Positions 8,530 through 16,200 of a stretch of DNA of 17,309 bases are shown here, piece by piece. The notes under the pieces are model-generated. The model saw only the letters and a program-made list of their open reading frames with translations. It ran no database searches and had not been told where the DNA came from. The translations under genes were made by a program, and so were the position numbers. Positions within the stretch are counted from its first letter, which is position 1, and each line of letters begins with the position of its first letter. This stretch comes from Candidatus Bathyarchaeota archaeon (GTDB taxonomy: Archaea > Thermoproteota > Bathyarchaeia > TCS64), in assembly GCA_016934355.1 (NCBI GenBank), contig JAFGTA010000022.1, positions 1-17,309 on the forward strand, written 5' to 3'.

Positions 8530-8566
8530 TTTTTTTCTGTTTTTACCGCGTTTTTTCCCGTTTTTT
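8530..8566 (+). terminator. Tandem T-tract terminator after the M14 gene
   Basis: Four T runs (7, 5, 6 and 6 T) at 8530-8536, 8540-8544, 8551-8556 and 8561-8566 begin right after the TAG stop. T runs without a strong hairpin are typical of archaeal intrinsic termination. Confidence 0.6.
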
Positions 8567-8592
8567 CATATATTAGTGATGAATCGAAGACG

Positions 8593-8599
8593 TTTTATA
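8593..8599 (+). promoter_or_regulatory. TATA-like box of the aminotransferase gene
   Basis: TTTTATA lies about 27 bases upstream of the GTG at 8626 and 36 upstream of the in-frame ATG at 8635. The predicted transcript start, near 8622, leaves a leader of only a few bases before the GTG. Confidence 0.45.
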
Positions 8600-8625
8600 G
8601 GGCATCTGAGTAGCTTAAGGGATTC

Positions 8626-9825
8626 GTGATCAAAATGGGAGTTGAAAAGTTCGCGAAGAAAGAGGTAGCCGCGCTGATGAAGGCGGCTGGCAGCCTCACC
8701 CGTGCCTCGGTCGGCCCCATCGAGGGTATGATCAACCTGGGGGCCGGGGACCCCGACTTCAACCAGCCTGAGTTCATAAACAAGGCGGTCTACGATGCCA
8801 TGAAGGCGGGCCACACCCACTACAGCTTCACTGGGGAGCCCGACTTCAAGGATGCCATCGCCAAGTACTACAAGAAGTACGGCGTGACTGTGGACCCGAA
8901 TACTCAGGTGCTTATCACCAGCGGTGGGAGCCAGGCTATCTTCCAGGCTTTCGCTGCCATCCTGAACCCGGGTGACGAGCTGCTTGTCATGGACCCGGCG
9001 TACCAGGGCTATAACGCGCCTACGGCGTACTTCGGGGCTAAGATGATACGTGCGAAGCAGACGATGGACAAGACCGGCATCTACAGGCCGGACATCGCCA
9101 ACATCGAGAACGCCATCACGCCGAAGACGAAGGCGCTGCTGTTCTGTACGCCTGATAACCCGACGGGCACCGTGTGGACCAAGAAGGAGCTTGGTAAGCT
9201 CGCGGAGATCGCTGTTAAGAAGGACATCGTGATCATCGCGGACGAGATTTACACGGAGTTCGTGTGGAAGGGTAAGCACGAGACCATCATCGACCTGCCC
9301 GGCATGTGGGAGAGGACGATGGTGCTGATGAGCTTCAGCAAGACTTTCGCGTGGACTGGGTGCCGCGCAGGGTACATCATATCGGGACCGGAGATGATGA
9401 AGATGATCAACTCTGTGCCTGTGGGTATCTGCAGCGTGCCTGTCCCGTTCCAGAAGGCGGCCGTCAAGGCGCTTGAGAAGGGCTGGGACTTCGTCGCCGA
9501 GATGAGGACGGAGTACAAGAAGAGGATCGACTTCATGGTTAAGCGGCTCAACGAGATCGATGGCATAAAGTGTGCGATGCCAGAGGGGGCTTTCTACCTG
9601 TTCCCCGACATCAGCAGCTTCGGGGTGCCGAGCATGAAGTTCGCCATGGACTTCTTCCAGCAGAAGAAGGTCCGGTGCGCTCCGGGCACCCAGTACGGTG
9701 AACGAGGCGAGGGCTATATCAGGTTCGCGCTGGTTAAGCCGGTTGATAAGCTGGCCGAGGTCTGCGACAGGCTGGAGGACTATGTGAAGAACCTCCCGCC
9801 CAAGGCGCCTCCGGCCGTCCCCTAA
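8626..9825 (+). CDS. Class I/II PLP-dependent aminotransferase
   Basis: 399 residues, the normal length for a fold-type I aminotransferase of the aspartate/aromatic group. PLP-binding features: Tyr127 in DPAYQGY, Asn178 in DNPTGT, Asp206 in ADEIYTEF, the Schiff-base Lys239 in SFSKTFAWTGCR, and the carboxylate-binding Arg366 in YIRFAL. It moves an amino group between an amino acid and a 2-oxo acid, probably with 2-oxoglutarate, in the cytosol. The donor amino acid cannot be read from the sequence. Start: GTG 8626 fits the TATA box best; ATG 8635, three codons later, is the alternative, preceded by GTGATC, which could pair with the 16S rRNA tail. Placed after a carboxypeptidase gene, it likely handles amino acids released from peptides. 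Confidence 0.95.
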   Translation: MIKMGVEKFAKKEVAALMKAAGSLTRASVGPIEGMINLGAGDPDFNQPEFINKAVYDAMKAGHTHYSFTGEPDFKDAIAKYYKKYGVTVDPNTQVLITSGGSQAIFQAFAAILNPGDELLVMDPAYQGYNAPTAYFGAKMIRAKQTMDKTGIYRPDIANIENAITPKTKALLFCTPDNPTGTVWTKKELGKLAEIAVKKDIVIIADEIYTEFVWKGKHETIIDLPGMWERTMVLMSFSKTFAWTGCRAGYIISGPEMMKMINSVPVGICSVPVPFQKAAVKALEKGWDFVAEMRTEYKKRIDFMVKRLNEIDGIKCAMPEGAFYLFPDISSFGVPSMKFAMDFFQQKKVRCAPGTQYGERGEGYIRFALVKPVDKLAEVCDRLEDYVKNLPPKAPPAVP

Positions 9826-9832
9826 TCTCTTC

Positions 9833-9838
9833 TTTTTT
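9833..9838 (+). terminator. T-run terminator right after the aminotransferase
   Basis: Six T in a pyrimidine-rich stretch start seven bases after the TAA stop. Further T runs follow at 9922-9927, 9955-9961 and 9965-9970. Confidence 0.45.
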
Positions 9839-9894
9839 GGTCTTTGTTATTCGGGTTCCAGTATATTGATGGGGATTCATGACTTGACTTTTCC

Positions 9895-9927
9895 CTTATA
9901 GTGTGCTACTTACTATAAGCGTTTTTT
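9895..9927 (+). terminator. Hairpin followed by six T
   Basis: CTTATAGT (9895-9902) pairs perfectly with ACTATAAG (9912-9919) across a nine-base loop, followed by CG and T6. This is a textbook intrinsic-terminator layout about 70 bases after the aminotransferase stop. A close relative sits at 13028-13061. Confidence 0.5.
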
Positions 9928-10109
9928 CCGTTGCTTCGATATGTGGATTTAGTGTTTTTTTGGGTTTTTTATGTTATATTTGGTGATTTTGCCCTCCTAT
10001 TTAGAGGTCGTGGAGAGGCAGCCGCATGTCCTGTTATCGCGTTCGACATACGATTAACCTTTCGTGAACTAAATCGAGGAGTTGAGCAATAAACTGTTTA
10101 TTCTCCACT
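9928..10109. other. Rest of the intergenic region before the dehydrogenase, no gene seen
   Basis: The first part is T-rich, with T7 at 9955-9961 and T6 at 9965-9970. The second part is of mixed composition. No open frame with a credible start, tRNA or repeat array was found. Confidence 0.4.
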
Positions 10110-10139
10110 GGTGTACGCGATCGTTTTTTCTGTTACACC
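10110..10139 (+). promoter_or_regulatory. Inverted repeat around the probable dehydrogenase promoter
   Basis: GGTGTA (10110-10115) and TACACC (10134-10139) flank an 18-base interval holding a T6 run (10124-10129). That run is the best candidate core promoter element, about 28 bases before GTG 10155. A dimeric regulator bound here could block transcription. Short arms make this tentative. Confidence 0.25.
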
Positions 10140-10154
10140 GCGTAGTCTGTACTG

Positions 10155-11288
10155 GTGCTTGTTTTGCCTAAAGATTACAAGGTTCTGGCGATGATCGGTG
10201 ACGGTATAGCAGGCGAGATCGTGCCCGAAGCCATCAAGACGCTGGAGGCCGCGCAGAGCGCCTACGGGTTCGACCTGGAGGTGCTGGGGCCGTACCCGTT
10301 CGGCGCAAGGTACTACGCCGACCACGACATGAAGGAGGGCTGGGACCCGGAGGTGACTCGTGAGCTCCTGTTCGAGGCCGACTGCTGGTTCAAGGGGCCC
10401 GTAGGTCTCCCAGAGTACTTGAACAGGCTGTCGGGGCCGTCCCTGCCCATCAACCCAAGGCTGGACATGGATGTCTACGCCAATATACGTCCCTGCAGGC
10501 TCAGGCCGGGGGTGGACAGCGTGCTCGCGGGGAGGGCCCCCGGTGACATAGATTACATTGTGCTCAGGGAGAACACGGAGCACATGTACGCCCGAGTCGG
10601 AGGCCAGTTCGCGAGGGGAGGCGTCACCGAGCTGGCGGTGGACAACTACATCCAGACCCGCAAGGGATGCGAGAGGATCATAAGGTACGGATACGAGCTG
10701 GCGCGGTCAGGCGATTACAAGGGCCGCCCGGGCGCGCCCGCCGACGATAAGAGACGGCTGACCTGCGCAGCCAAGTGGGGCATATGTAAGGGTGATAACC
10801 TGTTCAAGGCCATCTGTGAGGAGATTGAGCCGGAGTACGGGGACGTGAAGACGGACTACGCTTGGATTGATGCGTGGAGCTACTGGGCCATAATGAGACC
10901 GGGCTACTACGACGTAGCGGTGATGCCTAACCAGTACGGCGACATCATGTCGGACATGAGCGGCGCCGTCCAGGGCAGCATGGGCCTCGCAGGCAGCATC
11001 AACGCAGGAGACAGGTACTGCTACGCCGAGCCCACACACGGCTCCGCGCCGGACATCGCGGGCCGAGGCGTGGCGAACCCCACCTCCATGATCCTATCGG
11101 TCGGCATGATGCTGAACTGGCTCGGCGACAAGAGGGGCGACCGGAGGCTCAAGGACGCGTGGAAAGGCATCGACGCAGCCGTGGACAAGGTGCTGGCCGC
11201 GAGGCGGGTGAGGACGCCTGACCTCGGCGGAGCCAGCTCGACCAAGGATTTCGGCGACGCGGTAGTCGAGGCGCTTAGCTCTACCTGA
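10155..11288 (+). CDS. Isocitrate/isopropylmalate dehydrogenase family enzyme, tartrate-dehydrogenase-like
   Basis: 377 residues. The family oxidises a 2-hydroxy acid with NAD(P) and usually decarboxylates the product. Visible family landmarks: GDGIAGEIVPEA (residues 15-26), Arg112 in NIRPCR, Arg138 in VLRENTE, Tyr145, Lys207, Asp239 in WIDAW, Asp263 and Asp267 in GDIMSD (metal ligands), and EPTHGSAPDIAGRG. Asp300 in HGSAPD points to NAD rather than NADP. The layout RPCRLRPGV...RENTE...VGG is closest to tartrate-type dehydrogenases, so the substrate is uncertain. Odd: the usual KxN motif at the catalytic lysine is Lys-Trp-Gly here, and RENTEGE is RENTEHM. Start: GTG 10155, or TTG 10164 nine bases later. 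The last 8 bases overlap the surface-protein gene tail to tail. Confidence 0.88.
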   Translation: MLVLPKDYKVLAMIGDGIAGEIVPEAIKTLEAAQSAYGFDLEVLGPYPFGARYYADHDMKEGWDPEVTRELLFEADCWFKGPVGLPEYLNRLSGPSLPINPRLDMDVYANIRPCRLRPGVDSVLAGRAPGDIDYIVLRENTEHMYARVGGQFARGGVTELAVDNYIQTRKGCERIIRYGYELARSGDYKGRPGAPADDKRRLTCAAKWGICKGDNLFKAICEEIEPEYGDVKTDYAWIDAWSYWAIMRPGYYDVAVMPNQYGDIMSDMSGAVQGSMGLAGSINAGDRYCYAEPTHGSAPDIAGRGVANPTSMILSVGMMLNWLGDKRGDRRLKDAWKGIDAAVDKVLAARRVRTPDLGGASSTKDFGDAVVEALSST

Positions 11289-12846
11289 GCCTCTTTCTTC
11301 TTTGCCATATCAACGCGGCGGCTGTCCCAAGAAGCGTGGCTGCCGCGGGGTATCCGGGTATGCCTCCGCCTGTCTGCTCGGGTTCGGGCTGCCGCGCGGC
11401 TTCCACCGTGAACGACGAGGCGTCTGAGGCCGGTTGGTGGCCAGCCTTCTCGGCGGTGACTGTCACGGTCTTGGACGAGGGCTGCGTCTCCCCCGTCTCT
11501 ATGGTAACGGTGTACGTCCCTGAGCCCTGGTGTATGAGCGTGTACAGAGTCTCGTCTACGGTCGCCGTGACCGTGGCATCCGTGACCTGTGCACCGTCTT
11601 GATCGGTTACTTGCACCGTGACTGTGAGGGGTGTACCCTGTTCCAGAGACTGGTGGCTGAGCTCGGTGACGGCTGTCAGCTCGGGGGTCACTGCAACCCT
11701 GGAGTCGAGGCTGAAGCTGGTCTCCTGCAGCGATATGTGGGTGCTCGTGGTTATCTGGTACTCGTTGTTGTTGTAGTAGAACTCGCTGTAGGTGACTATG
11801 CCGCTGCCCTTGTGGACCGTGAGGTCCATCCACTGGGTCTCCACGGGGGTGAACCCGCTGTACTGGGGCGTTGTCCCGCTGACGCTCAGGTGGGTCGTTG
11901 ACTCGGATGAGTCTGTCTCGGGGAGGTGGTCCACGGCGTCCTCCATCAGAGCCGCGAGAGGCGCACCGTTGAGGGACAGCGGGTATATGGCGGGCCCGAC
12001 GTGGTCGCCGTCTGCGTCCATCAGGCTTATGGCGCCGTCCGTCGGCGTGTGCCACGTGTAGGTGACCACGGGCATGTCCAGCCTGTACCTTATCTCGTCC
12101 TCGGCGTAGATGTACTGCACCGTGTCGGACCTGCTGACGAGCACGTGCCCGTCCACGATGTCTTCGACCGTCCACGTCTCGGCCCACTCGTCCTGACTCT
12201 GGCTGTGCCCAGTCCCCATGCCGCCTATGAAGCTGCTGTCCTCGACGCCCCACGTGATAACGTCCCCCGGCTGTATCCCCCACTCCGCGTCCACCGCGGA
12301 GGAGGGCGGCTCCGAGGGGCTCATCCCCATGGCGTCGTGGACCTGCCCGATGAACGTAGGCAGAAGACTGTTCAACTCGTCGATGGCCCCAATGCTGTCC
12401 GCCGGACTGTAGAAGTAGAGCATGATGAACTGGCCCTGCCTGTAAATCTTCTCGCGGATTGTGAACCTCTGGAAGAGGGGGCCGTTGTTGTAGCACCAGC
12501 CGTGGACGCTGTCGTACGCCTGCTCGTCGTGCTGAGCCTGCTGCTCGGCCTCGGCTGTGGCGGAGGAGTCGTACATGTTTATCTCGACCCAGAGGTAGGT
12601 GTCGCCCTTGCTGTAGCTGGCGAGGATAACCAGCTCGGGCTCGTATAGGAGGCTGTAGTCGCTCGGGGCGACGCCGATCTCGTCCAGCATGGCGACGTAC
12701 TCCGGGTAGGTGTAGAGCCCAGCCTCAAGGGTGTAGCCCGATATATCGGGTAGTAAGTCGCTGGGGTCCGTCACCGCTGAAGCGGCTGGGGGTTGAAGAT
12801 AAAGTGCGAGGAACAGCAGGACGAGAATCCCGGGTCTTACTCTCAT
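11281..12846 (-). CDS. Secreted surface protein with signal peptide and C-terminal IPGY-type membrane anchor
   Basis: 521 residues. A signal peptide spans 1-24 (cleavage likely after AASA). The middle part has a mixed-fold region with WGIQPGDVITWGVE (189-202), a motif style I associate with archaeal exported proteins. Residues about 385-485 form an Ig-like beta-domain rich in Thr/Val (GTPLTVTVQVTDQDGAQV). A Pro/Glu spacer leads to IPGYP (496-500), a hydrophobic helix (about 500-514) and a basic tail RRKRLR. This tripartite end matches archaeosortase-type sorting signals (PGF-CTERM and relatives) and resembles Asgard variants with PGY. It would sit on the outside of the cell. Ligand or role is unknown. 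ATG 12846 lies 24 bases below a TATA-like box, so it is probably leaderless. Overlaps the dehydrogenase gene by 8 bases. Confidence 0.85.
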   Translation of the reverse strand: MRVRPGILVLLFLALYLQPPAASAVTDPSDLLPDISGYTLEAGLYTYPEYVAMLDEIGVAPSDYSLLYEPELVILASYSKGDTYLWVEINMYDSSATAEAEQQAQHDEQAYDSVHGWCYNNGPLFQRFTIREKIYRQGQFIMLYFYSPADSIGAIDELNSLLPTFIGQVHDAMGMSPSEPPSSAVDAEWGIQPGDVITWGVEDSSFIGGMGTGHSQSQDEWAETWTVEDIVDGHVLVSRSDTVQYIYAEDEIRYRLDMPVVTYTWHTPTDGAISLMDADGDHVGPAIYPLSLNGAPLAALMEDAVDHLPETDSSESTTHLSVSGTTPQYSGFTPVETQWMDLTVHKGSGIVTYSEFYYNNNEYQITTSTHISLQETSFSLDSRVAVTPELTAVTELSHQSLEQGTPLTVTVQVTDQDGAQVTDATVTATVDETLYTLIHQGSGTYTVTIETGETQPSSKTVTVTAEKAGHQPASDASSFTVEAARQPEPEQTGGGIPGYPAAATLLGTAAALIWQRRKRLR

Positions 12847-12866
12847 AAATCGTTCATGCTACCCGG

Positions 12867-12874
12867 TTTTTTAA
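12867..12874 (-). promoter_or_regulatory. TATA-like box of the surface-protein gene
   Basis: TTAAAAAA on the minus strand, centred 24 bases before the ATG at 12846. It lies in the 47-base gap after the stop of the truncated regulator gene, so it survived the insertion to its right. Confidence 0.42.
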
Positions 12875-12893
12875 CGTCTATGGATCGGCTGCA

Positions 12894-13028
12894 CTACTCG
12901 ATGAGGCGGTAGCTGTGGCCGTCTCCCTTCTCGACGATGCCCTCCTCGATGAGCTCAAGCACCTTCTTACGGACCGTAACGCGGCTGCCGGAGCCCCGCT
13001 CCCTCTGAACCTCCCTAGTAAAGGTTCC
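12894..13028 (-). pseudogene. 3' fragment of a winged-helix DNA-binding protein gene
   Basis: An open frame of 44 codons plus TAG, with no start codon, bounded upstream by an in-frame TAA at 13029-13031. The translation contains TREVQRERGSGSRVTVRKK followed by VLELIEEGIVEKGDG and a last strand HSYRLIE. That is the recognition helix and wing of a winged-helix transcription factor. G+C-rich host composition stops where the frame stops. Its final codons are identical at DNA level to the gene end at 17280-17309. It is therefore a broken copy left by insertion or duplication. The regulator's target is unknown; the surface protein lying 47 bases downstream is one candidate. Confidence 0.75.
12895..12923. 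repeat. Left copy of a direct repeat of at least 29 bp bracketing the A+T-rich island
   Basis: Identical base for base to 17281-17309, where the window ends, so the true repeat may be longer. It covers the last codons of the winged-helix gene. The bases just outside differ (C at 12894, T at 17280), turning the stop TAG into TAA. Confidence 0.9.
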
Positions 13029-13061
13029 TTATCGTTGGTTACTAGTTATAAGCGGTTTTTT
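13028..13061 (+). terminator. Terminator-like hairpin plus T6 at the left island border
   Basis: CTTAT (13028-13032) can pair with ATAAG (13048-13052), followed by CGG and T6 (13056-13061). It closely resembles 9895-9927 but has no plus-strand gene in front of it. More T runs follow at 13080-13085, 13091-13095 and 13100-13105. Confidence 0.35.
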
Positions 13062-13254
13062 GGGGCGAGTGTTTAACTGTTTTTTAGTAGTTTTTGTAGT
13101 TTTTTCTCATGCCTAAGCGATTCCGGATGGTGTAGTATGTTGGAACAAGTTACTAGTAATCTCTGGGGTTAATTAGTAGTGGAGGCATGTTTTTTTGGTG
13201 TTTTTATCGGATTTTACTTTGATAGTGGCGTGTTTGTTCGCGAGGGCGGATCAG

Positions 13255-13261
13255 AAAAAAA
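13255..13261 (-). terminator. T7 terminator after the island gene
   Basis: On the minus strand, seven T start about 24 bases downstream of the TAA stop (13285-13287) of the large island gene, preceded by a pyrimidine-rich stretch. Confidence 0.45.
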
Positions 13262-13284
13262 GGAAATGAGCATGTTATACTTCG

Positions 13285-16200
13285 TTATAAATAATGTGTA
13301 AAGAATCTTTTATCTAATTCCCTATCTTCTTGTTTTGCATATTCTCTATACTGATCTGAGATTTTTCGAAGTGTTGCTGAAGTTCTTGGATATTTATCTC
13401 GATAAAATTGTGCATTTTTTGAATAAAATTCAGCAATTTCATTTTCCTTTTCACCGCCCTCTAAAGGACCTTTTGAAATTACTCCTCTATTATTAAATAG
13501 GCCTATTTCAAACCCGATTTCGATATTTTCATTGGCTAATTTTTCTATTACTTGACAAACACTTGGATGTGGCCAATTTCCATTATTGTCCGGTGGAGAA
13601 TTACTTAGCATCGTACCTATTTCTTGGTCTCCTATTTCTACTCGTTTATTCGTTTCATTGATATGCCTAGCTTTGGCGATCCACTCAAAAAGAACATTTT
13701 CATCTACTCCCTCTGTTGTACTTCCTGGTATAGATTTCCAAGAGCTTAGAAGTCGATGTGCTCGAAATGCCCTTTCTTCATCGGTGTCACTCAATTCGTG
13801 CCTCTCTTCATCTTTTGCCTTATATACAAGTGTTAAAATCTCAGCAAACAGTTGGGGATTTCGAGTAAGTTCATGGTGTAAAAATGTATCTGATTCTTTA
13901 TGTCTACTGATTACTGGAAGATACTGCCATTCAAGTTGAGCTAATCTTATCAAATCAATTCCAGAAGTATTCTCAAGTCTGGAAAATAATGAGGATGCAT
14001 GATAGCTAAAAGAAGGTAGAGGCATGTCGTATTCGATTGGGATCTTAAGTCCTTTCTCCAACGCTTCTAAAGCAATATTTGAGTCAAAAGGAAATTCAGG
14101 TTTTAATCTGAACGCCAACAATTCAATAGCGGTATTAGGTTTATCAAATTCAATTAATTTTTTTACCGCTTCTAAGTGATCCTGAATCGCAAAGGCATTT
14201 ACTCTGTGCCAATATTCCCTCTCAATTTCAAGACCCTGTTTTTGTATGTAACTCCACGAATCAGTTTCTAATGGTAAAATTGTTAACAAATGACCTTGTT
14301 GTATTTGTGATAAACCTTTTTTTGAAGACTCGAATAAACTGTATAGCTCTTCTTTACTACTAATCGTCGAAACTCCATACAAGTATCTATTAATAAAATC
14401 AAGTTTCTGATTAGAACCTGATCCTAAATAATCTACAAGAAGTGTGGTTAGTTCTTCCTCTGTTAAATTTATTTGACTTAAAGAAAATCCAATAGTACGT
14501 GGCGAATCAACTTCATCAATAAGACTAAGAATAGATTCAAAACCTTCATTTTTATAAATGTTTGATAGTCCTTCTACTCGTAATTCGTTTAATAAATCGA
14601 AGTACTCCTGTCTTCCTCTTTGAACTCCATCAATAAGACTCGCTGTTTCTGAAAATAGCCAAGAGTATTTTAATCGTAATTCGTCTGGTTCAAATTTATA
14701 ATATATTTTTTCCAAACGGCTCAATTTTTCTTCTTTAAGACTCCATTTTGCATCAGGAAATTCACGATGTCTTGAAATAAATTCTCTTAATTTATTCCAT
14801 ATAATAACTGAGTTTTCAAATGAGCCTTTGTCTATTTTTTCTAAAAAATCCAACACGAGCTCGTATTCAGACTCCGGAATATTGGAAATTATATTGAGCA
14901 ATTGCGCTATTCTGTGTTCATTATTAGCAAGATTCAACAACCGATAAATGGTACTATTAATACCTTTCCTAATATCTTCTGATGAAGCTCCTAATATTTC
15001 CTCTTGTGTCCATTTCCGCCATTTTGGTTTTTTTGTAGTAGAAATAAACCTAGATACTTTATCTGGGCTTATCTTAATGAGTAACTTCCAAGCAATATCC
15101 GGATTACTCTCTATCATAAGGTCAATTATGTCAAATCTTTGTTCTATAGACGCATCAGTTTGTGGAAATATTATATTATATATTGATTCTAAACTGTTTA
15201 TTGGTCGGGTGGTTGTGTTTCCATCAGGGTCTAGTTCTGCTAATTTAACTAATAATGAAGTTGAGTAACTTAGGTAATCTACATTCCATGATAAAGTTTC
15301 CAAAGCCCAAACTAAACCTACATGAGGAGATGTAGTAAATGTTGGATCTGAAAAATCAATAAAAAGAGATTTTATCATTTCCTGATTAATTTTCAATTCA
15401 TTATCTAATGCTTTTAAGAATAAATCAGGATCAGCTTCGGCCAGAAGAGGCAATATATTCCAAATAGAAGCCCAGCATTTTCCGTCCCCCAATATTTTTT
15501 TATATACTCTCTCTAGTGCGGAACTCACAAATGTATTAGTAGAAAAAGTGCCAATATACGGCATAGTTTCACTATTTACGCTTAGAATTGCTAACGTCTC
15601 TGTAATGTTTTGTCTCAACAAGCCAGAATATTTTGGTATAGCCCCATGAGCGACCGCCATCCATTGTTGTTCAATAGGTAAATCGTATTTAGGATCAGCA
15701 GTCCCAAGAACTTCTGCGACTAAATCTCGAAAAATGCTGGCTTTTCCCTTATTTATAATATCAAGACTTTGTGAAAGAATTTGGCTTCTTTCACTTGTTT
15801 GTATAAAATTACCAAAGCGATTTACAATTGTACCTGGCTTGTTTAAAATTTGGTTTATACTCTGCAGATACTCCGTATATTCTTCTTGAGCTATTTTTCT
15901 TACAATCTCTTGATCACCTTGATAACTCTCGTCCCAACTTCCAAGTAATAATAATGGCACAAGTTCATGTCCATCCGTTGACAAACCTTTTGGGGCCCAT
16001 TTTTCTTTGATTATTGAAACTGCTCTTCTAAATGCTATAAAATCTCTTTTAGCTAATATGGCCAATGATGAGGCATCATTTATAGGGACTCCAAGCGATT
16101 TTAATATATCTGAAGTTTTTTGAACGGATAATTCTGGTACATTTATTTCGTTTTCAATACTTGCATCGTTTTTCCCTTTAGGTAAAATTACAATATGACC

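Noticed and set aside
11021..12496. 491-codon minus-strand frame running across the dehydrogenase and surface-protein genes
   Set aside because: Its product is low-complexity Arg/His-rich, and it crosses two well-supported genes in the wrong frame.
13021..13030. AAGGTTCCTT palindrome as an insertion-sequence terminal repeat
   Set aside because: No matching inverted copy is found at the right border (only a loose resemblance near 17257-17268), and no transposase is present.
13029..13250. Functional promoter driving the winged-helix fragment (CTTATAA near 13046-13052, minus strand)
   Set aside because: A transcript from there would start near 13022, but the fragment has no ATG, GTG or TTG to begin translation.
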